Source of the DNA: Desulfamplus sp.
GTDB lineage: Bacteria > Desulfobacterota > Desulfobacteria > Desulfobacterales > Desulfobacteraceae
NCBI GenBank assembly: GCA_015231615.1
Contig: JADGBE010000013.1
Location: 1-64,000, forward strand
Length of the DNA: 64,000 bases
Direction: 5' to 3'
Part shown: positions 26,597-34,522 of the stretch, piece after piece
How the letters are laid out: every line of letters starts with the position of its first letter
How positions within the stretch are numbered: position 1 is the first letter of the stretch
Position numbers and translations under genes: made by a program
Notes under the pieces: generated by a model
The model's input: the letters and a program-made list of their open reading frames with translations, nothing else
Told to the model about the DNA's origin: nothing
Databases searched by the model: none

Positions 26597-27499
26597 TTAT
26601 CGCTGATTATGTTTTATTTCTGTTACTTTGCTTATATCCATATTGGCAATAGATGCAACTTCTTCAATTGTCATACCTCTTAATAACATTGCCTTTACCA
26701 TTTTTTCTTCACCTTCTTTTATCCCATCTTTTATCCCTTCTTTTTTTCCCTCTTTTATCCCCTCAGCCTTAGCTTTCAAGATAGCTGTTTGTGCAGATTT
26801 GATGCGTGTTAATTGATCCATTATCTCTGCCTGTCGGGCTTCATATAACATTCGGGCTTTTTCATCTTGGGCTATTATTTGAAGCAGATCAAAGGCACTT
26901 CCTATATGTTTGTTTTTTTGTGCAAGCATCTCTATCACCTCTCTTGATTTGGCGTTGATAAACATCATCCATTGGGTTATTGGATCATTTTCATCTATTG
27001 TTGTTGCTGGATCAAACAGCTTTGGTAACTCCATAAAATGAATCTCTTCAATATCAGTAAGTTTATGCCCTGTGTGATCTTCAATCAAATGATAGCAAGA
27101 GTGAAGCTGTTTAAGCGGTGTGCATTCAAAATCCACGATATTAATGGTTATACACCGTTTAAGCTGATCATAGGTATCACCAGATTTAATTTGTGATACA
27201 AACATTTTTGCCCAATAGAACAGAGTCCGTTCTGGCATAAATTCTGTGGGTAAAATCTGAATCTCAATATTTATCTGCTCTCCATCTTTAGTCTGTGCCC
27301 TGACATCAAGTATGCCTTTTTTATCCTCTTTAAATTCACGCAGTAATTCTGAGTTGATGATTTTAATATCAGCAAGTTCACCTTCTGACATATTTAAAAC
27401 ATTTGTCAGAAAGGCTATAAGTATGTGCTTGTTTTTCTCATCTCCAAATATCAATTTGAATACAAAATCATTTTTGGGGGACATTAAATAATCGTTCAT
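26597..27499 (-). CDS. Rpn family recombination-promoting nuclease / PD-(D/E)XK transposase-like protein
   Basis: 300 residues. MSPKNDFVFKLIFGDEKNK is the opening of the Rpn/PDDEXK_2 family. The nuclease core is visible as GILDVRAQTKDGEQINIEIQ, giving the D...ExQ pattern. The C-terminal tail holds a charged tetrad repeat (EGIKEGKKEGIKDGIKEGEE) and then a helix VASIANMDISKVTEIK, common in this family. Rpn proteins nick DNA and stimulate RecA-independent recombination; they are multi-copy and often decayed. A second 3' end of the same gene type is fused to the neighbouring small gene. Confidence 0.88.
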   Translation of the reverse strand: MNDYLMSPKNDFVFKLIFGDEKNKHILIAFLTNVLNMSEGELADIKIINSELLREFKEDKKGILDVRAQTKDGEQINIEIQILPTEFMPERTLFYWAKMFVSQIKSGDTYDQLKRCITINIVDFECTPLKQLHSCYHLIEDHTGHKLTDIEEIHFMELPKLFDPATTIDENDPITQWMMFINAKSREVIEMLAQKNKHIGSAFDLLQIIAQDEKARMLYEARQAEIMDQLTRIKSAQTAILKAKAEGIKEGKKEGIKDGIKEGEEKMVKAMLLRGMTIEEVASIANMDISKVTEIKHNQR

Positions 27500-27550
27500 A
27501 TTTCCTATTGACCCTTTTTACTAAGACCATAAATTATTTTTTATCGCAAT

Positions 27551-27597
27551 TACTTTGCTTATATCCATATTGTCAATAGATGCACTTCTTCATTGTC
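27551..27597. repeat. Duplicated Rpn 3' segment (second copy of 26624-26672)
   Basis: The 47-bp block beginning TACTTTGCTTATATCCATAT matches 26624-26672 with one substitution and two single-base deletions. It lies at the 3' end of the 86-codon gene and encodes, out of frame, the end of an Rpn protein. It is best read as the leftover of a second Rpn gene deleted between the two blocks, or of a local duplication. Confidence 0.75.
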
Positions 27598-27819
27598 TTG
27601 ACGCATCTCTTTCTGCCACGCAACAGGATCGCTGATACCGGCTAAAGCGTTTCTATCTGCCATACGTTTAAGGATTGCAGCCGCACGCTGTCCATTCTTT
27701 TCAGATTGTAAATTGATTCTTTCCTCTCTAACAATTTCCTGCACCAACATCTGAAGCAGGTATAGTTTATCACTATGCGAAAGCATATTTATTTCGGTTC
27801 TTATTTTTGTAATAGTCAT
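27559..27819 (-). CDS. VapB-like small antitoxin-type protein with a scrambled C-terminus
   Basis: 86 residues with a strong ribosome site (GGAGG, 6 nt, ATG). The N-terminal helix MTITKIRTEINMLSHSDKLY and the later block MADRNALAGISDPVAWQKEM resemble small antitoxins that precede PIN toxins; family members normally end shortly after in a basic tail. Here the last residues (NEEVHLLTIWI) come from the duplicated Rpn 3' segment read in another frame. The natural end is therefore lost and no toxin follows. Function is doubtful. Confidence 0.6.
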   Translation of the reverse strand: MTITKIRTEINMLSHSDKLYLLQMLVQEIVREERINLQSEKNGQRAAAILKRMADRNALAGISDPVAWQKEMRQDNEEVHLLTIWI

Positions 27820-27871
27820 TTTTATCCTCCAAATTTTAGAATAACCCCTTGAAAATACTTTTGAAAGACGT

Positions 27872-29116
27872 TTACCGATAATTTTGCAAACGCTCCAACC
27901 TTCTATTTATACCCCACTCAAGTTTTAGTATGTCAGATTCAGGGACTTTGTAACGTCCAAAAATCGTTCGCCATTCTGATACAGCCTGAACCACCTCATC
28001 AATAATTTGTCCGCTGTTTTTAATGTGCTGCTGTTTTCCAATCTGTTGCAGACTGTTTCTATCTGGTGGCAGATAGCTTGAGTTAAACGACAATGTATGT
28101 TCTCTTCTTTCGTATATATCAGGCAATAGGTCATAGGCAGGCGACAAACAAAATCCATGCTCTTTGTGGAGCATACAGAAGTTTTTGAGATGATCGTCAG
28201 TATTGCCGATTGCAGCATTAAAAACCATCTGACGGAACAGGAGAGGAATATCAGTTGAGGGCTGGACGCTGTGAGATTTAAGAACGTTAAACATATCGTT
28301 GTAGCCAAGATAATAGAACCCTTCAGCCCGCAATAGAGTCTGCATACTGATAATATGATAACGACCGCCATTAGGCGAAACGTCAAACCGCCTTAGCATC
28401 AGGAGTTTTCTGCTGCCGATACTCTGGATTTCAAACTCAGGAACGATAATTCCTGACTGCCGTGCAAGCTCAAGGGTTGCAGCTTCAATTGGGATAACAT
28501 CAAGTTTGTCGTTAAGGCTTGGTAACTTGACAATCCAGAGAGACATATCATCTTTATTTACAAGTGCTTTGGGTCTTGCACCGCCCGGCGAGCTTCCTAC
28601 CCGAAAAAGCAGCTGTAAATCAGCCTCATCAACCTGTAAACCTGAATCGTATCTTAAAGATGCATTTAAAAGAGTGTTCAATTCCACCATGCTTGCTGAA
28701 CCGTTCTCATCAGTGGTGTTTTTGGCTGACATATCAGAGACAGAGACACCAGAGTCTAAGATGAAAGAGAGAGAACCCAATCCGTTTGCCCCTAATATTT
28801 CAAGCAATTTAGGAAGGTTTTGTTCTCTTCTTCCAAGTTTTGCCTTTTGAATCAAAAGTTTTCTTCCCCAGTCATCAGGAAGCGAATCCTCAAAAACTGC
28901 GTGAATTCCAGTTGGTCGATCTGCAATAAACTCTTTTGATGACAATGGCAGGTTGACGGGATCCAATGGAAACGCAAACGGATTTTCAAGATATTCTGGT
29001 GTATATCTGAATGCACCTTGTATGAATCCTCGTGAATCAGGGGTTGTCGTGAGAATATCGCCGCAATATAATCGTTTTCTATCAGGTAACGTAACCATTA
29101 CACGCAATTTTATCAT
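27872..29116 (-). CDS. hipA: HipA-family serine/threonine kinase toxin
   Basis: 414 residues, normal length for HipA toxins, which phosphorylate tRNA synthetases and cause dormancy. Visible: the N-subdomain with GALGF-like start region (FQGAFRYTPEYL is a local variant here), the Gly-rich loop GSSPGGARPK, the nucleotide-binding Lys in WIVKLPS, the catalytic Asp-Asn motif IGNTDDHLKN and the metal-binding SPAYDLLP. All the key kinase residues I can recognise appear present. It starts 14 bp after the HipB-type gene, the classical antitoxin-then-toxin order. Confidence 0.88.
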   Translation of the reverse strand: MIKLRVMVTLPDRKRLYCGDILTTTPDSRGFIQGAFRYTPEYLENPFAFPLDPVNLPLSSKEFIADRPTGIHAVFEDSLPDDWGRKLLIQKAKLGRREQNLPKLLEILGANGLGSLSFILDSGVSVSDMSAKNTTDENGSASMVELNTLLNASLRYDSGLQVDEADLQLLFRVGSSPGGARPKALVNKDDMSLWIVKLPSLNDKLDVIPIEAATLELARQSGIIVPEFEIQSIGSRKLLMLRRFDVSPNGGRYHIISMQTLLRAEGFYYLGYNDMFNVLKSHSVQPSTDIPLLFRQMVFNAAIGNTDDHLKNFCMLHKEHGFCLSPAYDLLPDIYERREHTLSFNSSYLPPDRNSLQQIGKQQHIKNSGQIIDEVVQAVSEWRTIFGRYKVPESDILKLEWGINRRLERLQNYR

Positions 29117-29130
29117 GGTTTAGCAAATTC

Positions 29131-29502
29131 TCATAATTCAGATTTTTTAGGGTAGTCCGATTTTTGAACCGTAACTCTTGCCCTTTGACGTTTTCTTCTC
29201 TTTTTCTCTGCCTCATATTGCTCAAACAGTGATTCTTTCGGGCTTATTAATCTATCTAACTCATCATGTCTGCCAAGTATTGAGAGAGCTTTTACCCAAA
29301 CGCCTATTGATATTGATGGATCGCCATGTTCCATCTTGTATAAAGTTGGAATAGATATACCTATTCGGAAGGCAAACTCTTTTTGAGGGTCGTTACGCTC
29401 AAGTCTTGCTTGTTTGAGACGTTTCCCTAACTTTTTCAATATATTTTGTTCAATAATATTAATCATAATTTGTTTTATCTCATTTTTATCATTATAAAAC
29501 AA
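29131..29502 (-). CDS. hipB: HipB-type XRE helix-turn-helix antitoxin
   Basis: A Cro/CI-type HTH lies at about 20-80 (KRLKQARLERNDPQKEFAFR then IGISIPTLYKMEHGDPSI). A basic C-terminal tail (KKRRKRQRARVTVQKSDYPK) follows, as in HipB-like antitoxins that bind operators and neutralise HipA. The track start MFYNDKNEIKQI could be an upstream extension; ATG 29466 (MINIIEQNI) is an alternative. No strong Shine-Dalgarno separates them. The AT-rich region upstream (about 29500-29580) is the likely autoregulated promoter. Confidence 0.85.
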   Translation of the reverse strand: MFYNDKNEIKQIMINIIEQNILKKLGKRLKQARLERNDPQKEFAFRIGISIPTLYKMEHGDPSISIGVWVKALSILGRHDELDRLISPKESLFEQYEAEKKRRKRQRARVTVQKSDYPKKSEL

Positions 29503-29653
29503 ATAATTTTTATTGTTATTGCCAATGCTATCACTAACTTGATTATTATTTTTACAACTTTGTTTGGTTACACAATAAGAGTTGTTTTTGGGTAAGGAGA
29601 GGTTGTGATAGAAATAAAATCAAGGGATAGTCCAAGTTCTTGCAGAAAATCTA

Positions 29654-30349
29654 TCAAGCTATATCATCACGTCTAAGGTGGGCATACCAACGATATTCCA
29701 ATTTTTTGAATAGAAAGACAATCATAAATGTAAGGGTAAGATAGAACAATGCGGCTGTTAGAAATGCTTCATAAGGGGTGTAGTATCGGGAGTTGATAAT
29801 ACGGGCAGCTCCTGTAATGTCAATAATTGTGATTACGCTTGCCAATGAACTTCCGTGCAGCATGAATATAACTTCGTTGCTGTATGCTGGAAGGGCTCGT
29901 CTAAAAGCACTTGGCAAGATGATACGCTGCATCATCTTTAATCTTGACATACCAACTGATTTTGCAGCCTCAATTTCGCCATAGTTAGTTCCTTCTATCG
30001 CACCTCGCAATATTTCAGTTGTGTAGGCAGCGGTGTTAAGGGTAAACGCAAGCAATGCACAAAAATATGCCTCTTTAAGGTAAGTCCATAAAAATGTAGA
30101 TTTTAGGAGTTCAAATTGACCAAGACCGTAATAGATCATAAACATCTGAACAAGAAGTGGTGTGCCTCTAAAAAAATAGATATAAGCTCTAACAGGGGTA
30201 GAAAAAAGATAGTTTTTAGATGTACGGATAACAGCAAGAGGAACAGCCATTAAGAAACCAATAACCAAAGCCAAAGATACAAGCTGGATAGTGTTATTAA
30301 GCCCTTCAAAATAAATTCCAATATTTTCTGCAATAATTGAAAAATTCAT
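29654..30349 (-). CDS. Polar amino-acid ABC transporter permease (HisM/ArtM-like)
   Basis: 231-residue inner-membrane permease. The first part, NNTIQLVSLALVIGFLMAVP, and FFRGTPLLVQMFMIYYG are signatures of the His/Lys/Arg permeases. The EAA loop is EIEAAKSVGMSRLKMMQRII. Last gene of a four-gene importer, 24 bp after its partner permease. Substrate is probably basic amino acids (by family). Confidence 0.9.
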   Translation of the reverse strand: MNFSIIAENIGIYFEGLNNTIQLVSLALVIGFLMAVPLAVIRTSKNYLFSTPVRAYIYFFRGTPLLVQMFMIYYGLGQFELLKSTFLWTYLKEAYFCALLAFTLNTAAYTTEILRGAIEGTNYGEIEAAKSVGMSRLKMMQRIILPSAFRRALPAYSNEVIFMLHGSSLASVITIIDITGAARIINSRYYTPYEAFLTAALFYLTLTFMIVFLFKKLEYRWYAHLRRDDIA

Positions 30350-30373
30350 AAAAACTCCAAAAAAAAAGTGCTA

Positions 30374-31066
30374 TTATCCTTTTAAAACCCCTACACTATA
30401 CTTTCTGTCAAGCCAGCTTAAAACAACACCTGAAAATGATGTTATAATGAGATATATTATTGCAACAGCAAAATAAAATGTAAATGGAAGGCGTGTTGAG
30501 CCAGAGGCGATTGATGCTTTTCTCACCATATCATCAAGACCAATTATTGAGACAAGGGCGGTTGACTTTATTAAAACAAGAAAGTTGTTTCCAAATCCCG
30601 GCAGGGCATGACGCATCATTTGGGGAAATAAAATTCTAAAAAACACCTTTATCTTTCCCATTCCAAAAGCATATCCAGCTTCAAGCTGACCCGGAGATAC
30701 TGCCAATATAGCACCTCTAAACGTTTCAGTCATATATGCTCCAAATATAAACCCAATCGTTAGAACCCCTGCAATAAATGGATTGATGTCTATATATGAG
30801 TCATAACCAAATTTAGGTGCAATCTGATTTAGCATAACTTGACCACCAAAAAAGATAAGTAGCATCAACACTAAGTCAGGAATTCCTCTTATTATAGTTG
30901 TGTAACTCTGTGATATAAAATTCAAAATACGTGATTTTGATAATTTAAACATAGCACCTGTAAATCCAAGCACCATTGCAATGATTAAAGAGATAACTGA
31001 TACTTTAAGAGTTAAGAGAGTTCCCTCTAAAATACTTGGACCATATCCATGAAGATTTAGTAGCAT
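30374..31066 (-). CDS. Polar amino-acid ABC transporter permease (HisQ/ArtQ-like)
   Basis: Permease partner of the HisM-like protein. MLLNLHGYGPSILEGTLLTL is the typical HisQ opening; RGIPDLVLMLLIFFGGQ and the EAA loop EAGYAFGMGKIKVFFRILFP follow. The track extends to a GTG at 31111. I chose ATG 31066, which has GGTGA 7 nt upstream and matches the family start. It follows the binding-protein gene after 142 bp that contain a 28-bp palindrome. Confidence 0.9.
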   Translation of the reverse strand: MLLNLHGYGPSILEGTLLTLKVSVISLIIAMVLGFTGAMFKLSKSRILNFISQSYTTIIRGIPDLVLMLLIFFGGQVMLNQIAPKFGYDSYIDINPFIAGVLTIGFIFGAYMTETFRGAILAVSPGQLEAGYAFGMGKIKVFFRILFPQMMRHALPGFGNNFLVLIKSTALVSIIGLDDMVRKASIASGSTRLPFTFYFAVAIIYLIITSFSGVVLSWLDRKYSVGVLKG

Positions 31067-31141
31067 GATAAATTCACCAAAGTTATAATCTAATTGTGGT
31101 TGAGAATACACTCAAGGTGGTAATTCTGATAGGATGAAGTA

Positions 31142-31169
31142 GTAGGGTTTAAGCATGCTTAAACCCTAC
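31142..31169. repeat. GTAGGGTTTAAGC palindrome, copy 1, between binding-protein and permease genes
   Basis: A perfect 28-bp palindrome with arm GTAGGGTTTAAGCA meeting at GCATGC. A sister palindrome differing only at one position per arm (GTAGGGTGTAAGCA) lies at 50308-50335. It sits between the binding-protein stop and the HisQ-like start. A folded form would cap the upstream message and could raise binding-protein output over permease (inference). Confidence 0.75.
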
Positions 31170-31208
31170 AAAAATAAAACTCTTAACTCGTACAACTAAT
31201 TTAATGAA

Positions 31209-32018
31209 TTACTCTTTTCCAAAAACATCAAATTCAAAATATTTATCTTGTATCTGTTTATATGTGCCATCTGCACGAATAGCTTTAATGGCTTTATTAA
31301 ACATATCTACCAAATCTTTGTCCTCTTTTCTTATTGCAATGCCAGCACCATCTCCAAACCATTTTTTGTCTGTTAAATCTGGACCTACAAATTCATAATC
31401 CTTACCCTCTGGTTTTTTCAAAAAACCGTCATCAAGTGCAACACTATCAGCAAGAAGCATATCAACACGACCAGCAGTTAAATCAAGATAAGCCTCATCT
31501 TGAGAGCCATAGCGTTTAATCTCAACATCTTTTCCATAGTTGTCTGTCAAATAGCTGTCATGGATAGTTGCCCTCTGAACACCTACGATTTTTCCCTTTA
31601 TAGTCTCTTTAGAAAATTCTTTTACAGCCCCTTTTTTGGTTATAAATTTAGCAGGCGTTTGGTAATATTTTCCAGCAAATGCAACGCTTTTCTTTCTCTC
31701 ATCAGTAATTGACATTGATGCAATAACAGCATCATATTTTTTTGCTAAAAGAGCTGGAATAATGCCGTCCCAATCTTGTTTAACAAGAACACACTTTACA
31801 TTCATAGCTTTACAAAGTGCTTTTGCAATATCAATATCAAAACCTGCAAGCTCTCCCTCTGGAGTTGTAAAGTTAAACGGAGGATAAGCTCCTTCTGTTC
31901 CAATACGCACCTCTTTCCACTCTTTTGCACTGACATTATCAATAGACAATGTAAAAGCTAAAACCAATCCAACAACACACAACACAAAAACATTAACCTT
32001 TGATAAAACTCTTTTCAC
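31209..32018 (-). CDS. Periplasmic polar amino-acid-binding protein (ArgT/HisJ/ArtI-like)
   Basis: 269 residues with a signal peptide (VNVFVLCVVGLVLAFTLSID, cleavage near VSA-KEW). The mature part is a classic SBP_bac_3 domain: RIGTEGAYPPFNF, GELAGFDIDIAKALC, and the ligand-contact stretch SMSITDERKKSV. It would deliver lysine, arginine, ornithine or histidine type ligands to the HisQ/HisM-like permeases. It follows the ATPase gene after 35 bp and has GGAGAAAT before its ATG. Confidence 0.92.
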   Translation of the reverse strand: MKRVLSKVNVFVLCVVGLVLAFTLSIDNVSAKEWKEVRIGTEGAYPPFNFTTPEGELAGFDIDIAKALCKAMNVKCVLVKQDWDGIIPALLAKKYDAVIASMSITDERKKSVAFAGKYYQTPAKFITKKGAVKEFSKETIKGKIVGVQRATIHDSYLTDNYGKDVEIKRYGSQDEAYLDLTAGRVDMLLADSVALDDGFLKKPEGKDYEFVGPDLTDKKWFGDGAGIAIRKEDKDLVDMFNKAIKAIRADGTYKQIQDKYFEFDVFGKE

Positions 32019-32053
32019 GATATTTCTCCTTTAAAATTAAACATTATAAAAAA

Positions 32054-32830
32054 TTACATCCCAGCGATAAACTGCTTAAATCTTTCGCTCTTTGGATTGC
32101 CAAAAACCTGTTCTGGATCACCATCTTCTTCAATAACTCCGTGATTTAAAAATATTACACGGCTTGATACATCTCTTGCAAATGCCATCTCATGGGTTAC
32201 GACAAGCATAGTTCGCCCCTCTTCAGCAAGAGAACGTATAACATTTAGAACCTCTCCAACAAGCTCGGGATCAAGGGCTGATGTTGGCTCATCAAATAGC
32301 ATAGCTTCTGGCTCCATTGCTAAAGCTCTTGCAATTGCAGCCCTTTGCTGCTGCCCTCCTGAAAGGTGTGCTGGATATGAGCTTGCTTTATTGTAAATCC
32401 CAACTTTTTCAAGGCAGATTTTTGCCCTTTCAAGAGCCTCTTTTTTAGGAACTTTAAGAACATGAACAGGTGCTTCAATAACATTTTCAAGCACAGTCAT
32501 GTGAGACCACAAGTTAAATTGTTGAAATACCATAGATAATCTTGATCTTATCTGTTCAACCTGCTTCATGTTTTGAGGAGTATTTTCGCCACGCCTATTT
32601 TTTTTCATCAATATCTCTTCTCCAGCAACAATAATTCTGCCGCTATCAGGTATTTCAAGCATATTTATACAGCGTAAAAACGTGCTTTTACCTGATCCAC
32701 TTGATCCAAGAATAGAGATAACATCACCTTTAAAGGCAGAAACCGATATTCCTGATAATACCTTTAGAGAGCCAAAACTTTTATGTAAATCGTAAACAGA
32801 CAGTGCGGGTTGTTTTGTCATAGAAGTCAT
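32054..32830 (-). CDS. Polar amino-acid ABC transporter ATP-binding protein (HisP-like)
   Basis: 258-residue ATPase. Walker A is GSSGSGKS, the Q-loop is in [10 protein letters not shown], the signature HLSGGQQQR and Walker [14 protein letters not shown]. The insert [12 protein letters not shown] before the Q-loop is seen in HisP-type proteins. It is the first gene of the importer operon (ATPase, binding protein, permease, permease). Starts ATG 32830 and 32821 are both possible; neither has a strong ribosome site. Confidence 0.92.
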   Translation of the reverse strand: MTSMTKQPALSVYDLHKSFGSLKVLSGISVSAFKGDVISILGSSGSGKSTFLRCINMLEIPDSGRIIVAGEEILMKKNRRGENTPQNMKQVEQIRSRLSMVFQQFNLWSHMTVLENVIEAPVHVLKVPKKEALERAKICLEKVGIYNKASSYPAHLSGGQQQRAAIARALAMEPEAMLFDEPTSALDPELVGEVLNVIRSLAEEGRTMLVVTHEMAFARDVSSRVIFLNHGVIEEDGDPEQVFGNPKSERFKQFIAGM

Positions 32831-32997
32831 AATGTTATAGATAACCTGTTTGTTTGGAGGACGTATTATGGAAGAAAATAATCAATAAGTAATGTGGCAT
32901 CATTAAAAAAGAAGTTTCATTATGTCAAGGTATTTATTTTGTTGCTATGAATTTCAACCTAATAAGGCGTTTAGAGTATATCTTTCCTTAGCCCTCT

Positions 32998-34494
32998 TCA
33001 GCCTCTTTGTTGTCCCCTGAGCAACACCATTAACTCATTAACAAGTCCCAACATCACTTCAGATTGAGCGTGCATCTGTTCCGAAGCACTTGCAGACTCT
33101 TCAGCATTTGCAGCATTTTGCTGTATTACTTTATCCATCTCAGCAACAGCAATATTTACCTGTGCAATTCCAGTTGCCTGCTCTCGTGATGCTTCAGAAA
33201 TCTCACCAATTAATGACCCAACTTTTGTAGTGCTTCGAGTTACTTCATTAAATGCAATATTGGTTATATTTACCAACTCTGAACCACCCATTACCTTTTG
33301 AACAGTGCCTTCAATCATAACTGCTGTACTTTTTGCAGCTTCAGCAGAACGCATTGCAAGATTTCTTACCTCTTCTGCAACTACAGCAAAGCCTGCCCCA
33401 GCTTCACCAGCCCTTGCTGCCTCAACAGCAGCGTTAAGAGCTAACAGATTGGTCTGAAATGCAATCTCATCAATAGTTTTAATAATTTTTGAAATTGCAT
33501 CACTTGCCTTTGAAATCTCTTCCATGGAATGGATAAGTTGATTCATTGATTCATTTGCCTTATTTACAACGCTATTGGCATCTTTCATCAACTTATCAGC
33601 ATGACTTGCATTCTCAGAGTTTCGTTTTGTCATAGAGGATATCTGCTCTAAAGATGATGCTGTCTCCTCAATAGATGCTGCCTGTTCAGATGCCCCTTCT
33701 GCTAACGATTGGCTTGCATTTGCAACTTGCCCTGATGCTGATGACACCTGCCCTGCCCCATCATTTAACCCATCAATGACTCTATTAAGTGGTATTGTAA
33801 TTGCTCTTGTTATTAAAAAAGAGAGCAGTCCTCCAAGTAAAACAGCGAAAATGCCCGTTATCAACATTAAACTATTGGCGTGAGATATTTCTGACTCCAT
33901 TTTTTCTTTTTGGTTTGCGGCAGCATCTTCACAGACTTTAATTGCATCTCTGGCAGCTTTGACCATAATTGCGTCAGACTCTTCCTGTTTTTTGCTGATA
34001 CTATCAAGTTGTGAATTGCTATTAAGTTGCAACTTAGTATCAGGCTGTAAATTGGTATTGCGATTAAGTTGCAGATTCTGCCCATTACCTTCTTGAGTTT
34101 TTGCTAAAATTGCACTTTTTTGATTCGTAAACTCTACATAATCATTGAATGCACGATAGTAGATATTAACCTTTTCAGTAACCTCGTCCATTTGAGCTTT
34201 ATTCAAAGGGTCTTTAAACTGTTCTTTTACATGAGAGGCATGTTTTATAAGGTTTTTAACAATTTCATCTACCTTCTGCAGATAACTTGCATCATTACGA
34301 ATAATATAATTCTTTTCATGTCGTCTTGCTTCAAGGATCATCTTTACCATCAAGTTTACATCATCTGATTTGTCAGCCCTATCAGCTACGCCACTTAAGC
34401 TTATGTATCCTATAGATGCGACAATAACCACAAACAAGATAATAATTGAAAACCCACCAGCTATTTTTGCTCCAAGTCTTACGTTACTAAACAT
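32998..34494 (-). CDS. Methyl-accepting chemotaxis protein
   Basis: 498 residues. TM1 (about 8-32, [20 protein letters not shown]), a helical periplasmic sensor, TM2 (about 207-230, [18 protein letters not shown]), a short HAMP and the signalling hairpin. The conserved hairpin tip reads [20 protein letters not shown] and [20 protein letters not shown]. No NWETF-type CheR tether is present. An Asn/Gln/Leu-rich run ([20 protein letters not shown]) is inserted in the sensor helix and looks like repeat expansion. The hybrid kinase gene ends 28 bp upstream, so the two are probably co-transcribed. Confidence 0.92.
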   Translation of the reverse strand: MFSNVRLGAKIAGGFSIIILFVVIVASIGYISLSGVADRADKSDDVNLMVKMILEARRHEKNYIIRNDASYLQKVDEIVKNLIKHASHVKEQFKDPLNKAQMDEVTEKVNIYYRAFNDYVEFTNQKSAILAKTQEGNGQNLQLNRNTNLQPDTKLQLNSNSQLDSISKKQEESDAIMVKAARDAIKVCEDAAANQKEKMESEISHANSLMLITGIFAVLLGGLLSFLITRAITIPLNRVIDGLNDGAGQVSSASGQVANASQSLAEGASEQAASIEETASSLEQISSMTKRNSENASHADKLMKDANSVVNKANESMNQLIHSMEEISKASDAISKIIKTIDEIAFQTNLLALNAAVEAARAGEAGAGFAVVAEEVRNLAMRSAEAAKSTAVMIEGTVQKVMGGSELVNITNIAFNEVTRSTTKVGSLIGEISEASREQATGIAQVNIAVAEMDKVIQQNAANAEESASASEQMHAQSEVMLGLVNELMVLLRGQQRG

Positions 34495-34522
34495 TCTTTA
34501 TCTCCTCCATAATTTTTTTATA

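Noticed and set aside
29605-29676. Plus-strand GTG frame with AAGGAGAGG before it (VIEIKSRDSPSS), running into the HisM-like gene
   Set aside because: Only 23 codons with no family I can name; overlaps the 3' end of a real gene.
32868-32888. Six-codon frame MEENNQ with a strong GGAGG ribosome site
   Set aside because: Too short, and the gap upstream of the HisP-like gene offers no further support; may be the stub of a lost gene or chance.
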